Shown here: in pieces, positions 1-6,187 of the stretch | How the letters are laid out: the number at the start of each line of letters is the position of its first letter | Position numbering within the stretch: the stretch's first letter is position 1 | Origin: Lachnospiraceae bacterium | Lineage (GTDB): Bacteria > Bacillota > Clostridia > Lachnospirales > Lachnospiraceae | Direction of reading: 5' to 3' | Assembly: GCA_024699395.1 (NCBI GenBank) | Contig: JAILPU010000257.1 | Span: 1 to 7,107, forward strand | DNA: 7,107 nucleotides | Notes under the pieces: generated by a model | What the model saw: the letters and a program-made list of their open reading frames with translations, nothing else | What the model was told of the DNA's origin: nothing | Database searches by the model: none | Made by a program: the position numbers and the translations under genes

Positions 1-69
1 TGTGGCTATACATCCCTATGTGTATTATGTGGGGAGAAAAATGTATAAGAGGGTTGCGGGTGTGGTTAA

Positions 70-242
70 CATATTTCGGAGATGATTATAGAGGTGGCGT
101 GTCGCAAACTGCCGACAAATATTGCGGATGAATGTAGATGAAAAAGCAATATCAACACATCTCGGGATAAATGTGTGAATGATAAAAAACGCAATAATCT
201 CAACACATAATGCAGACAAATGTTTGCGGATGATTAAAAACG
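70..242. repeat. Degenerate direct repeats, ~45-52 bp period
   Basis: Diverged units begin near 70, 114, 166 and 215. They share a core resembling GAYAAATRTTGCGGATGAT, followed by an A-rich stretch (AAAAAGCAAT, AAAAAACGCAAT or AAAAACG). In the second and third units CAACACAT follows as well (153-160 and 201-208). The closest pair by eye is 114-160 against 166-208, and the 215 unit matches the 114 unit well over its first 20 bases. Copies differ by substitutions and small indels. No function is recognised, and the units are too degenerate and too closely packed to be a CRISPR array. Confidence 0.5.
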
Positions 243-304
243 TGTTAATACCAATATATATTGCAGTGTATTTGTTTGCAGAACGTTGGATAAATGCAGA
301 TATA

Positions 305-335
305 TCACTGCATATTTCAGATTAATATGCAGTGA
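305..335. repeat. Perfect 12-bp inverted repeat (hairpin or operator) ahead of the glycosyltransferase
   Basis: The left arm TCACTGCATATT (305-316) and right arm AATATGCAGTGA (324-335) are exact reverse complements around a 7-base loop. The right arm ends 22 bases before the AGGGAG ribosome binding site of the downstream gene. A 10-bp palindrome, AACTGCAGTT, follows at 348-357. The hairpin is not followed by a T run, so it is not an intrinsic terminator of usual form. It could be an mRNA leader hairpin or a dyad protein-binding site. Confidence 0.7.
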
Positions 336-369
336 CAATGTGCATAAAACTGCAGTTAGGGAGAAGAGC

Positions 370-1143
370 ATGAAATGGAACAGAATACCCAAAATAATAC
401 ATTATTGCTGGTTCGGCTCATCCGAGCTTAATAAAGAGGCCGAGGAATGCATCGCAAGCTGGCGTGAATTCTGCCCGGATTATGAGATTAAGAGATGGGA
501 TGAGAGTAACTACGATGTTACAGTCAATAAATATATGCATGACGCCTGGCTCAATAAGAAGTGGGCATTTGTGTCGGATTATGCAAGGCTTGATGTAATC
601 CACAGGTATGGAGGAATTTATCTTGATACGGATGTGGAACTTATAAAGCCCATTGACGATCTTCTTGAATATGATGCATTTGCAGGAATGGAAAAGCCCG
701 GAAGAGTTGCTTTTGGGCTGGGGTTCGGAGCAAGGAAGGGTAATTCTCTTGTTAAAGAGATTATGGATGAATATGAAAAGATGGAGTTTGTCAATAAGGA
801 CGGCACCTTAAATACCATACCCTGCCCCGAGATTCAGACAAGGGTTCTTAAGAGGCACGGTTTTAAGGAATCCGATGAGAACCAGGTTATAGAGGGAATG
901 AAGATATTCGAAGTAAAGTATTTTTGCCCCCTGGATTACGACACCTGTAAGCTTAACATTGAGAAAGAAACCTATTCCATCCACCGCTATGCGGCATCCT
1001 GGAGCAGTCCGAGACAGAAGATAAACCGAAAGGTAAATAAGCTTAGGCTGGAGCTTAATAACACTTTTCTTCCTGTTTTTGTTAAAAAAGCAATCATATT
1101 CATATATAAACACCTGTTAAAACTGTTAAAATCCCATCTTTGA
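370..1143 (+). CDS. DXD-motif glycosyltransferase (capsular polysaccharide synthesis type)
   Basis: This 257-residue protein probably transfers a sugar from a nucleotide-sugar donor during surface polysaccharide or glycan synthesis, at the cytoplasmic face of the membrane. It opens with IPKIIHYCWFG (residues 6-16), the usual start of the DXD sugar-binding glycosyltransferase family. It carries the hallmark block SDYARLDVIHRYGG followed by IYLDTDVEL at about 69-91, with D86-T-D88 as the metal/donor-binding DXD motif. The last ~28 residues are hydrophobic and basic, which suits peripheral membrane attachment; there is no signal peptide. The ATG at 370 is chosen because AGGGAG lies 6 bases upstream and the family motif begins directly after it; the upstream ATG at 286 would add 28 atypical residues. 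The gene stops inside the -35 box of the suf promoter, with no terminator seen between. Acceptor and donor sugar cannot be told. The family is confident, the exact role is not. Confidence 0.87.
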   Translation: MKWNRIPKIIHYCWFGSSELNKEAEECIASWREFCPDYEIKRWDESNYDVTVNKYMHDAWLNKKWAFVSDYARLDVIHRYGGIYLDTDVELIKPIDDLLEYDAFAGMEKPGRVAFGLGFGARKGNSLVKEIMDEYEKMEFVNKDGTLNTIPCPEIQTRVLKRHGFKESDENQVIEGMKIFEVKYFCPLDYDTCKLNIEKETYSIHRYAASWSSPRQKINRKVNKLRLELNNTFLPVFVKKAIIFIYKHLLKLLKSHL

Positions 1144-1167
1144 CTATGGAAAACGATATGATATAAT
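1140..1167 (+). promoter_or_regulatory. Sigma-A-type promoter of the suf operon
   Basis: A -35 box TTGACT (1140-1145, five of six consensus bases) is followed after 16 bases by a perfect -10 box TATAAT (1162-1167). TG at 1159-1160 gives an extended -10 (TGNTATAAT). Transcription would start near 1174, leaving a leader of about 66 bases before sufC. The -35 box overlaps the TGA stop (1141-1143) of the upstream gene, so transcripts from that gene could also run into the suf genes. Confidence 0.8.
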
Positions 1168-1187
1168 ACTATATGTGTCAAAAGATA

Positions 1188-1209
1188 CGATTAAACATAT
1201 GCTTAATCG
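1188..1209. promoter_or_regulatory. 22-bp near-perfect palindrome in the sufC leader (candidate operator)
   Basis: Arms CGATTAA (1188-1194) and TTAATCG (1203-1209) are exact reverse complements, and the centre contains CATATG (1196-1201) on the same dyad axis. Ten of eleven half-site positions therefore pair, with only 1195/1202 mismatched. It lies at about +15 to +36 relative to the predicted start, where a bound repressor would block transcription. As RNA it would be a weak, A/U-rich stem, so a DNA operator is the likelier reading. The cognate regulator is not identified. Confidence 0.6.
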
Positions 1210-1239
1210 AAAGTGCAGTTTTAGTGAAATGGAGAAAAA

Positions 1240-1992
1240 ATGTCTGATTCATTATTGAAGGTAGAAAATCTGTGCGCAGGCATAGAGGAGAAGGAAATAT
1301 TAAAAGGTGTATCCATAGAGGTTAATCCCGGAGAGGTTCATGTTATCATGGGACCCAACGGTGCGGGAAAATCCACCCTGGGAAATCTCATAATGGGTAA
1401 CCCCAACTATAAGGTAAATTCCGGAAAAGTATTTTTTGAAGGAAATGATATAACAGATGAACCTACGGATAAGAGAGCTAAGAGAGGTATTTTTATGTCT
1501 TTCCAGAATCCTCTTGAGATTGCAGGTCTTACCTTATCCGACTTTGTAAGAACCGCCACGGAGGCAGTGGGAGAGAAAAAGGTTAAGTTCTTTGATTTCA
1601 AAAAGGAACTGGCAAAAGAGATGGAAGTCCTTAACATGGACGGCGAATATGCAAAACGTGATCTCAATGTGGGATTTTCCGGCGGTGAGAAAAAGAAGGC
1701 GGAGATTCTGCAGCTTCTTATGCTTTCACCCAAACTTGCGATCCTGGACGAGACCGATTCCGGACTTGATATCGATGCGGTAAGAACTGTTTCTGCCGGC
1801 GTTGAGGAATACAGAAAGAATACAAACGGAGCCCTTATCATCATAACCCACAACATGAATATCCTTTCATCCTTAAAGGTGGACAAGGTTCATGTGCTTA
1901 TGGACGGAAAGATTGTAAAGAGCGGGGACGAGACGTTACTTGCTGCCATCAATGAGAGCGGTTACGGTATTTTTGAAAAAGAGGAAAGATAA
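1240..1992 (+). CDS. sufC: Fe-S cluster assembly ATPase SufC
   Basis: SufC is the cytosolic ABC-type ATPase of the SufBCD scaffold complex. ATP-driven dimerisation of SufC reshapes SufB-SufD so that a nascent cluster can form. The 250-residue protein has every expected motif: Walker A GPNGAGKST (38-46), Q-loop Q89 in FMSFQNP, ABC signature FSGGE (146-150) within GFSGGEKKK, Walker B ending LAILDE (D170, E171) with the SufC-typical extension TDSGLD, and the H-loop histidine H204 in ITHN. Length matches the family. The ATG at 1240 has GGAG 5 bases upstream. It is the first gene of the operon, directly under the strong promoter and the leader palindrome. Its stop codon overlaps the sufB start by one base (TAATG), implying translational coupling. 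Confidence 0.97.
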   Translation: MSDSLLKVENLCAGIEEKEILKGVSIEVNPGEVHVIMGPNGAGKSTLGNLIMGNPNYKVNSGKVFFEGNDITDEPTDKRAKRGIFMSFQNPLEIAGLTLSDFVRTATEAVGEKKVKFFDFKKELAKEMEVLNMDGEYAKRDLNVGFSGGEKKKAEILQLLMLSPKLAILDETDSGLDIDAVRTVSAGVEEYRKNTNGALIIITHNMNILSSLKVDKVHVLMDGKIVKSGDETLLAAINESGYGIFEKEER

Positions 1993-3410
1993 TGAGCGAC
2001 AATGAAAAGACTGTGGTGGAAGACATCGACCGCACTCTCTATGACTTCAGATATGAAGAGTCGGAGGAGGACTTCTACAAGGTTAGTGAAGGCCTTACCA
2101 AGGATATAGTCCTTACTCTTTCACAGGAAAAAAACGATCCCGACTGGATGCGGGAGTTCAGACTTAAAGCTCTGGATATATATAACAATAAGAAAATGAC
2201 AGACTGGGGCGCTTCGATAGAAGGGCTGGATATGGATAATATCGTTACCTATGTAAAGCCCAAAACCCAGATGAGCGCCGACTGGAAGGATGTCCCCAAG
2301 GATATAAAGGATACTTTTGAAAAGCTGGGAATACCTCAGGCGGAGAGAGATGCTCTTGCAGGTGTGGGTGCCCAGTATGATTCGGAACTTGTGTATCATA
2401 ATGTAAAAGATGAGGTTGCGGCTCAGGGCGTTGTATATTCGGATATTGAGACGGCATTGAGAGGTCCTTATGCCGATATGATAAAAGAGCATTTCATGAA
2501 GCTGGTTCCTCCCACGGACCATAAGTTTGCGGCACTTCACGGTGCTGTTTGGTCGGGAGGTTCTTTCGTGTATGTGCCCCCCGGAGTGAAAGTGGAGATT
2601 CCCCTTCAGTCTTATTTCAGACTTAATGCACCCGGTGCGGGACAGTTTGAGCATACTCTTATCATAGTGGACAAGGGAGCATATCTTCATTTTATAGAGG
2701 GATGTTCCGCACCCAAATATAATGTGGCCAACCTTCACGCCGGCTGCGTGGAGATATTTGTGGGAGAGGAAGCTACAGTAAGATATTCCACCATAGAGAA
2801 CTGGTCCAAGAATATGTACAACCTGAATACCAAGAGGGCGAAGGTAGCCAAAAACGGTAAGATTGAATGGGTATCCGGATCCTTTGGTTCCCATGTATCT
2901 TATCTTTACCCCATGAGTGTTCTTGACGGTGAAAATGCCAGAAGTGAATTCAGTTCCGTAACCTTTGCAGGTGCGGGACAGAATCTTGATACAGGGTGCA
3001 AGGTGGTTCACAATGCCCCCAACACATCAAGCTATGTAAATACCAGATCCATTTCAAAGGCTGACGGTATAAGCACCTTCAGAAGCAGTGTTGTGATAAA
3101 TAAAAACGCAACAGGCAGTAAGTCTGCCACCTCCTGTGAATCTCTTATGCTTGATAAGGAATCACAGTCGGATACCATTCCCGCAATGGATATAAGAACT
3201 TCTTCGGCGGATGTGGGTCACGAGGCCAAGATAGGTCGTATCAGCGATGAAGCTGTATTCTATCTTCAGAGCAGAGGAATTTCGGAGGAAGAGGCAAGAG
3301 CCATGATAGTAAGAGGCTTTGCCAGCAATGTGGGAAAAGAACTTCCCTTAGAATATGCCATAGAGATGAACAATCTTATTTCACTTGAGATGAAAGGCTC
3401 TATAGGCTGA
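1992..3410 (+). CDS. sufB: Fe-S cluster assembly scaffold protein SufB
   Basis: SufB is the scaffold subunit on which the cluster is assembled, as part of the SufBC2D complex in the cytosol. The 472-residue protein has the usual length and shows an N-terminal helical part followed by the beta-helix core (VPPGVKVEIPLQ at about 195-206). It contains EGCSAP with C238 in the core, SCESL with C382 (matching the cluster/sulfur cysteine Cys405 of the E. coli protein), and GHEAKIGRI with H410-E411 in the SufD-facing interface. The C-terminus has the family signature FYLQSRGISEEEARAMIVRGF and ELPLEYAIE. AGGAAAG at the end of sufC serves as ribosome binding site for the ATG at 1992. Order C-B-D-S differs from Bacillus subtilis (C-D-S-U-B) but is common in clostridia. 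Residue equivalences are by motif, not by alignment software. Confidence 0.97.
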   Translation: MSDNEKTVVEDIDRTLYDFRYEESEEDFYKVSEGLTKDIVLTLSQEKNDPDWMREFRLKALDIYNNKKMTDWGASIEGLDMDNIVTYVKPKTQMSADWKDVPKDIKDTFEKLGIPQAERDALAGVGAQYDSELVYHNVKDEVAAQGVVYSDIETALRGPYADMIKEHFMKLVPPTDHKFAALHGAVWSGGSFVYVPPGVKVEIPLQSYFRLNAPGAGQFEHTLIIVDKGAYLHFIEGCSAPKYNVANLHAGCVEIFVGEEATVRYSTIENWSKNMYNLNTKRAKVAKNGKIEWVSGSFGSHVSYLYPMSVLDGENARSEFSSVTFAGAGQNLDTGCKVVHNAPNTSSYVNTRSISKADGISTFRSSVVINKNATGSKSATSCESLMLDKESQSDTIPAMDIRTSSADVGHEAKIGRISDEAVFYLQSRGISEEEARAMIVRGFASNVGKELPLEYAIEMNNLISLEMKGSIG

Positions 3411-3422
3411 TGAGGCACGAAT

Positions 3423-4460
3423 ATGAATATTAATATAAATCACATGCCGGTATATACCTTCGGCTGGCTTAAAATGAACTACGCCGAGGTTAAGGATTTT
3501 AATACTTTAGGTAAAAGCAACAAAAAAATAATTCCCTGCGACAATCTTGTATCTGAGACTGATATGGATTTATCAGATATTGAATCCGGCGCAGGAAAAG
3601 AGATAGAGCTTTTAAAGAAGGAATCGGGTTCAACACCTGTAAGTTACAGACTTTCAGAGGGATGTACCCCGAAGGATGTTTTTAAAGTTGAAATAAATCC
3701 CGTTAAAGAGGGAAGTTTTGACGAATTTGATTTTGTTGTGGAAAAGGGAGCTTGCCTTACTGTTTTAATGGATATAAAGGACGGAGACGACCTTGGGGCA
3801 GCAGGCATCCTTACCAGGATAAATCTTTTGGATGAGGCAAAGGTTAACCTTATACAGGTTATCCGCCCCGGGAAAAATGCACGTATCATCAATGACATAG
3901 GTGTGTCTCTGGGTGAGAGGGCATGTTTAAACTTAAGCCAGCTTTTCCTTGAGGGAAAGGAATCATATCAGGGCTTTAAGTCAAAGCTTTCGGGGAAAAA
4001 ATCAGAGATAAACGTTAACATCGGTTACAGAGTTAATTCCGGTGAACTTCTGGATATGAATTATATTGCCGATCAGTACGGCACCAAGACCGTGTCGGAA
4101 TTTAACGTATTGGGTGTTCTTAAGGATGAAGCAAGGAAGAATTTCAGAGGTACCATAGATTTTAAGAGAGGCTGTTCAAAATCAGAGGGTGCGGAAAATG
4201 AGAGCGTGCTTTTAATCGGTGAGGGCATGGTCAATAAGACTACTCCCCTTATTCTTTGTACCGAGGAGGATGTGTCGGGAACTCACGGCGCTTCCATAGG
4301 ATGTCTTGACGAGAACGTTATGTTTTATATGAAGTCAAGAGGTCTCAGTGAAGAAGGAATTTACGAGCTTCTTTCAAGGGCAAAGATAAGAGCCATCATC
4401 AATACCATACCCGATGAAGAAACAAGAAAACGTCTTGAAGAAGAGTACCCTGTTATATAG
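3423..4460 (+). CDS. sufD: Fe-S cluster assembly protein SufD
   Basis: SufD is a SufB paralogue and the partner subunit of SufBC2D, needed for cluster formation and linked to iron entry. The 345-residue protein starts with the SufD-like FGWLKMN (13-19). It ends with RGTIDFKRGCSKSEG, then VNKTTPLILCTEEDV, then THGASIG, where H288 matches the conserved SufD interface histidine, and then LDENVMFYMKSRGLSEEGIYELL. It is shorter than the E. coli and B. subtilis proteins (about 420-440 residues); the shortening is in the N-terminal half, as in many clostridial versions. GAGG lies 7 bases before the ATG at 3423. A second in-frame ATG (M8) has no comparable ribosome binding site. The gene starts 12 bases after sufB stops and ends 9 bases before sufS, so it is clearly operonic. 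Confidence 0.93.
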   Translation: MNININHMPVYTFGWLKMNYAEVKDFNTLGKSNKKIIPCDNLVSETDMDLSDIESGAGKEIELLKKESGSTPVSYRLSEGCTPKDVFKVEINPVKEGSFDEFDFVVEKGACLTVLMDIKDGDDLGAAGILTRINLLDEAKVNLIQVIRPGKNARIINDIGVSLGERACLNLSQLFLEGKESYQGFKSKLSGKKSEINVNIGYRVNSGELLDMNYIADQYGTKTVSEFNVLGVLKDEARKNFRGTIDFKRGCSKSEGAENESVLLIGEGMVNKTTPLILCTEEDVSGTHGASIGCLDENVMFYMKSRGLSEEGIYELLSRAKIRAIINTIPDEETRKRLEEEYPVI

Positions 4461-4469
4461 AGGTTTGAT

Positions 4470-5696
4470 ATGAACGACAGTTTTGCAAAAAGCGTAAGGA
4501 AGGATTTTGCGCTTTTAATTAATAATCCCGACATTGCATATCTTGACAGTGCGGCAACGACTCACAGACCTGATTGTGTGTTAAAGGCAATTGAAAATTT
4601 TTATAAGGAATCAAATGCCAATCCCTTGAGAGGACTTTATGAATTAAGCGTTAAGGCGACGGACTGCTATGAGCAGGCAAGGGATAAGGTGAGAGCTTTT
4701 ATAAATGCCGACAGCTGTGAAGAGATTGTATTTACCGGCAACACAACGGGAAGTATGAATCTTTTGGGATACAGTCTGGGAGAGTATTTGCTTAATGAGG
4801 GCGACGAAGTCCTTATAACCATAATGGAGCACCACAGCAATATCCTTCCCTGGCAGCATGCGGTGAGAAGAAAGAACGCTGTTTTAAAATATATTGAGTG
4901 TGACAGCGAAGGAAAACTGGACATTGATGCTTTTAAAGCAATGCTTTCCGATAAGACAAAGATTGTATCGGTGTGCGGAATATCTAACGTCTTGGGATGC
5001 TTAAATGATATCAAAACACTGGCGAAGGCGGCCCATGAAAAGGGAGCTGTTTTTGTATGTGACGGTGCCCAGATGGTGCCTCACATGCCTGTGGATGTAA
5101 AGGATTTGGACGTGGATTTCCTTGCTTTTTCAGGACATAAGATGTGTGCTCCCATGGGCATAGGTGTGCTTTACGGAAAGGCAGAGCTTTTGGATAAGAT
5201 GCCTCCCTTTATGACCGGGGGAGAGATGATTGAGTATGTGACCAGATTCGATGCGACTTATGCGGAGCTTCCTCACAAGTTTGAGGCAGGTACCGTTAAC
5301 GCTTCCGGTGCCGTGGGACTTAGGGCGGCCATTGAGTATTACGAGGAAGTGGGTTTTGACAATATAGTGGAGCAGGAAGCCGTTCTTGGCAGATATGCCT
5401 TTGAACAGCTTAAGGATATCCCCCATCTTAATCTTTTGGGGGCACATGATGCGGACAGTCATCACGGGATATTCACTTTTACAATAGATGACGTTCATCC
5501 CCATGATATTGCCGCAATAATGGATTCGGATAAAGTGTGCGTGAGAGCGGGCCACCACTGCGCCCAGCCCCTTATGCAGTTTATGAATACCCAGTCCACG
5601 GCAAGAGTGAGCCTTGCGTTCTACAATACCTTCGAAGAGATTGACAGGATGGCCGAGAGCATAAAGAATATCAGACCCAGGATGGGGTTTAGGTAG
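4470..5696 (+). CDS. sufS: Cysteine desulfurase SufS (group II, PLP-dependent)
   Basis: SufS removes sulfur from L-cysteine, giving alanine and an enzyme-bound persulfide that is passed to SufU. The 408-residue protein has the class V aminotransferase fold: YLDSAAT near the N-terminus (24-30), EHHSN (120-124) with a PLP-stacking histidine, CDGAQ (197-201) with PLP-contacting D198, and SGHK with Schiff-base lysine K224. The group II loop RAGHHCAQP carries the persulfide cysteine C364. HPHD (343-346) places H345 nineteen residues before C364, as for the B. subtilis histidine that takes zinc from SufU, so this protein is matched to a SufU partner. The ribosome binding site AGAGG overlaps the sufD stop codon, 6 bases before the ATG at 4470. 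Length is normal, so the stop at 5694 is real. A long non-coding gap separates it from sufU. Confidence 0.97.
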   Translation: MNDSFAKSVRKDFALLINNPDIAYLDSAATTHRPDCVLKAIENFYKESNANPLRGLYELSVKATDCYEQARDKVRAFINADSCEEIVFTGNTTGSMNLLGYSLGEYLLNEGDEVLITIMEHHSNILPWQHAVRRKNAVLKYIECDSEGKLDIDAFKAMLSDKTKIVSVCGISNVLGCLNDIKTLAKAAHEKGAVFVCDGAQMVPHMPVDVKDLDVDFLAFSGHKMCAPMGIGVLYGKAELLDKMPPFMTGGEMIEYVTRFDATYAELPHKFEAGTVNASGAVGLRAAIEYYEEVGFDNIVEQEAVLGRYAFEQLKDIPHLNLLGAHDADSHHGIFTFTIDDVHPHDIAAIMDSDKVCVRAGHHCAQPLMQFMNTQSTARVSLAFYNTFEEIDRMAESIKNIRPRMGFR

Positions 5697-5701
5697 ATCT
5701 T

Positions 5702-5769
5702 GGAAGGATGCGGAGGAAGCGTTTGAAAGGGCGGCGCAAAAAAGCGCTCGGAAGGATGCGAAAGAGGCG
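5702..5769. repeat. Direct repeat pair, 48-bp period, just after sufS
   Basis: GGAAGGATGCGGAGGAAGCG (5702-5721) recurs as GGAAGGATGCGAAAGAGGCG (5750-5769). The first eleven bases are identical, and three of the remaining nine differ. Between them lies a short inverted element, GCGC-AAAAAA-GCGC (5734-5747). The segment is G-rich compared with both neighbouring genes. No function is recognised. Confidence 0.6.
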
Positions 5770-5790
5770 TCCGGAGCGTGACGGCGTGTA

Positions 5791-5829
5791 GGTTCGAATA
5801 CTGAGAGGATTAGGAGCTCTGGTTCGAAT
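5791..5829. repeat. Pair of GGTTCGAAT motifs, 30 bp apart
   Basis: GGTTCGAAT occurs exactly at 5791-5799 and 5821-5829, each containing the TTCGAA palindrome. It resembles the T-loop of tRNA genes, but the flanks do not form a T-stem at either copy, so these are not tRNAs. They may be short dispersed motifs or chance copies. Confidence 0.4.
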
Positions 5830-5942
5830 GATAAAGTAAAATTTGGGATTCATGCGTTGGAGTTAATTATGAGTTTGCGTAATCAGAGCATCGGGTTTGC
5901 AAGATGAAGAATCCGATGTGTATGAATGGGTATCACAGGTAA

Positions 5943-6015
5943 GATAGTGAACTCGATGGTGTAAAAAATGCATCGTGGATGTGATAGTTAATTTGATGGA
6001 TATAAAAAGCGCATC
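5943..6015. repeat. Direct repeat pair, 40-bp period, upstream of sufU
   Basis: Two units of about 32-33 bp start at 5943 (GATAGTGAACTCGATGG...) and 5983 (GATAGTTAATTTGATGG...). Both continue into an A run and end in GCATC. They match at most positions with one indel. The 7-8 bases between them are unrelated. A weaker echo (GATAGAATTAATGGGGATT) begins at 6054. No known element is recognised. Confidence 0.6.
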
Positions 6016-6090
6016 TCAGTAATGAAAAGTGAATTATGTGTATTGACGCGAATGATAGAATTAATGGGGATTCGGGTCGAAACAATGGAC

Positions 6091-6135
6091 TAGGTAACAG
6101 CGGAATAAGTAGCAGTAGGATAAGTAACACAGGGA
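6091..6135. repeat. Three tandem 15-bp units
   Basis: TAGGTAACAGCGGAA (6091-6105), TAAGTAGCAGTAGGA (6106-6120) and TAAGTAACACAGGGA (6121-6135) follow each other without spacers and give the consensus TAAGTAACAGNNGGA. The array ends 40 bases before the ribosome binding site of sufU, so it would lie in or near its leader. It may be repeated protein-binding sites or simply a decayed tandem duplication. Confidence 0.65.
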
Positions 6136-6187
6136 TTATGGTCGGACACATAGCCCGATTTACAGGAATACGGATAAGGAAAAAGAT

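Larger units (their letters stand above)
1..369. other. Non-coding, repeat-rich region upstream of the glycosyltransferase gene
   Basis: No convincing gene is seen on either strand. The region is rich in ATGT/TGTG words and in the pentamer TGCAG. It holds roughly four diverged direct-repeat units and a perfect inverted repeat, listed separately. An open frame reaches back from the glycosyltransferase to an ATG at 286, but that stretch runs through the inverted repeat, lacks a ribosome binding site at 286 and adds residues that do not fit the family. I therefore treat it as 5' leader. No promoter stands out clearly enough to call. Confidence 0.6.
5697..6187. other. 491-bp non-coding gap between sufS and sufU, filled with short repeats
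   Basis: No credible gene is seen. The first ~95 bases are G-rich and contain a 48-bp-period repeat. The remainder is A/T-richer and contains a GGTTCGAAT pair, a 40-bp-period pair and three tandem 15-bp units, each listed separately. The longest forward open frame (from 6036) runs into sufU in another frame, has no ribosome binding site and encodes only low-complexity N/S/G residues before the overlap. I see no clear terminator after sufS and no strong promoter for sufU. Read-through from the suf promoter is therefore possible, but it would leave an unusually long untranslated spacer. Confidence 0.65.

Noticed and set aside
25..219. Minus-strand 64-residue open frame
   Set aside because: It runs across the degenerate repeat region with no ribosome binding site and no recognisable motif.
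70..242. CRISPR array
   Set aside because: The units are degenerate, of uneven period and without identical repeats separated by unique spacers, and no cas gene is present.
286..369. N-terminal extension of the glycosyltransferase starting at the ATG at 286
   Set aside because: There is no ribosome binding site at 286, the stretch runs through a perfect inverted repeat, and family similarity starts right after the ATG at 370, which has AGGGAG at good spacing.
2121..3011. Minus-strand 296-residue open frame inside sufB
   Set aside because: It lies entirely opposite the strongly supported sufB gene and has no family features; it is a by-product of sufB codon use.
5730..5750. Terminator after sufS formed by GCGC-AAAAAA-GCGC
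   Set aside because: The stem is only 4-5 bp and no T run follows it.
5683..5778. Frameshifted continuation of sufS into a K/D/A/E-rich tail
   Set aside because: SufS already has the normal length (408 residues) and a typical C-terminus. No slippery sequence is evident at the junction.
5708..5791. 27-residue Arg/Lys-rich mini open frame after sufS
   Set aside because: GGAAGG abuts the ATG with no spacing, so initiation would be poor. The composition follows from the G-rich repeat, and no family is recognised.
5782..5835. tRNA gene or tRNA fragment suggested by GGTTCGAAT motifs
   Set aside because: The bases flanking TTCGAAT do not form a T-stem at either copy, and no acceptor, D or anticodon arms were found.
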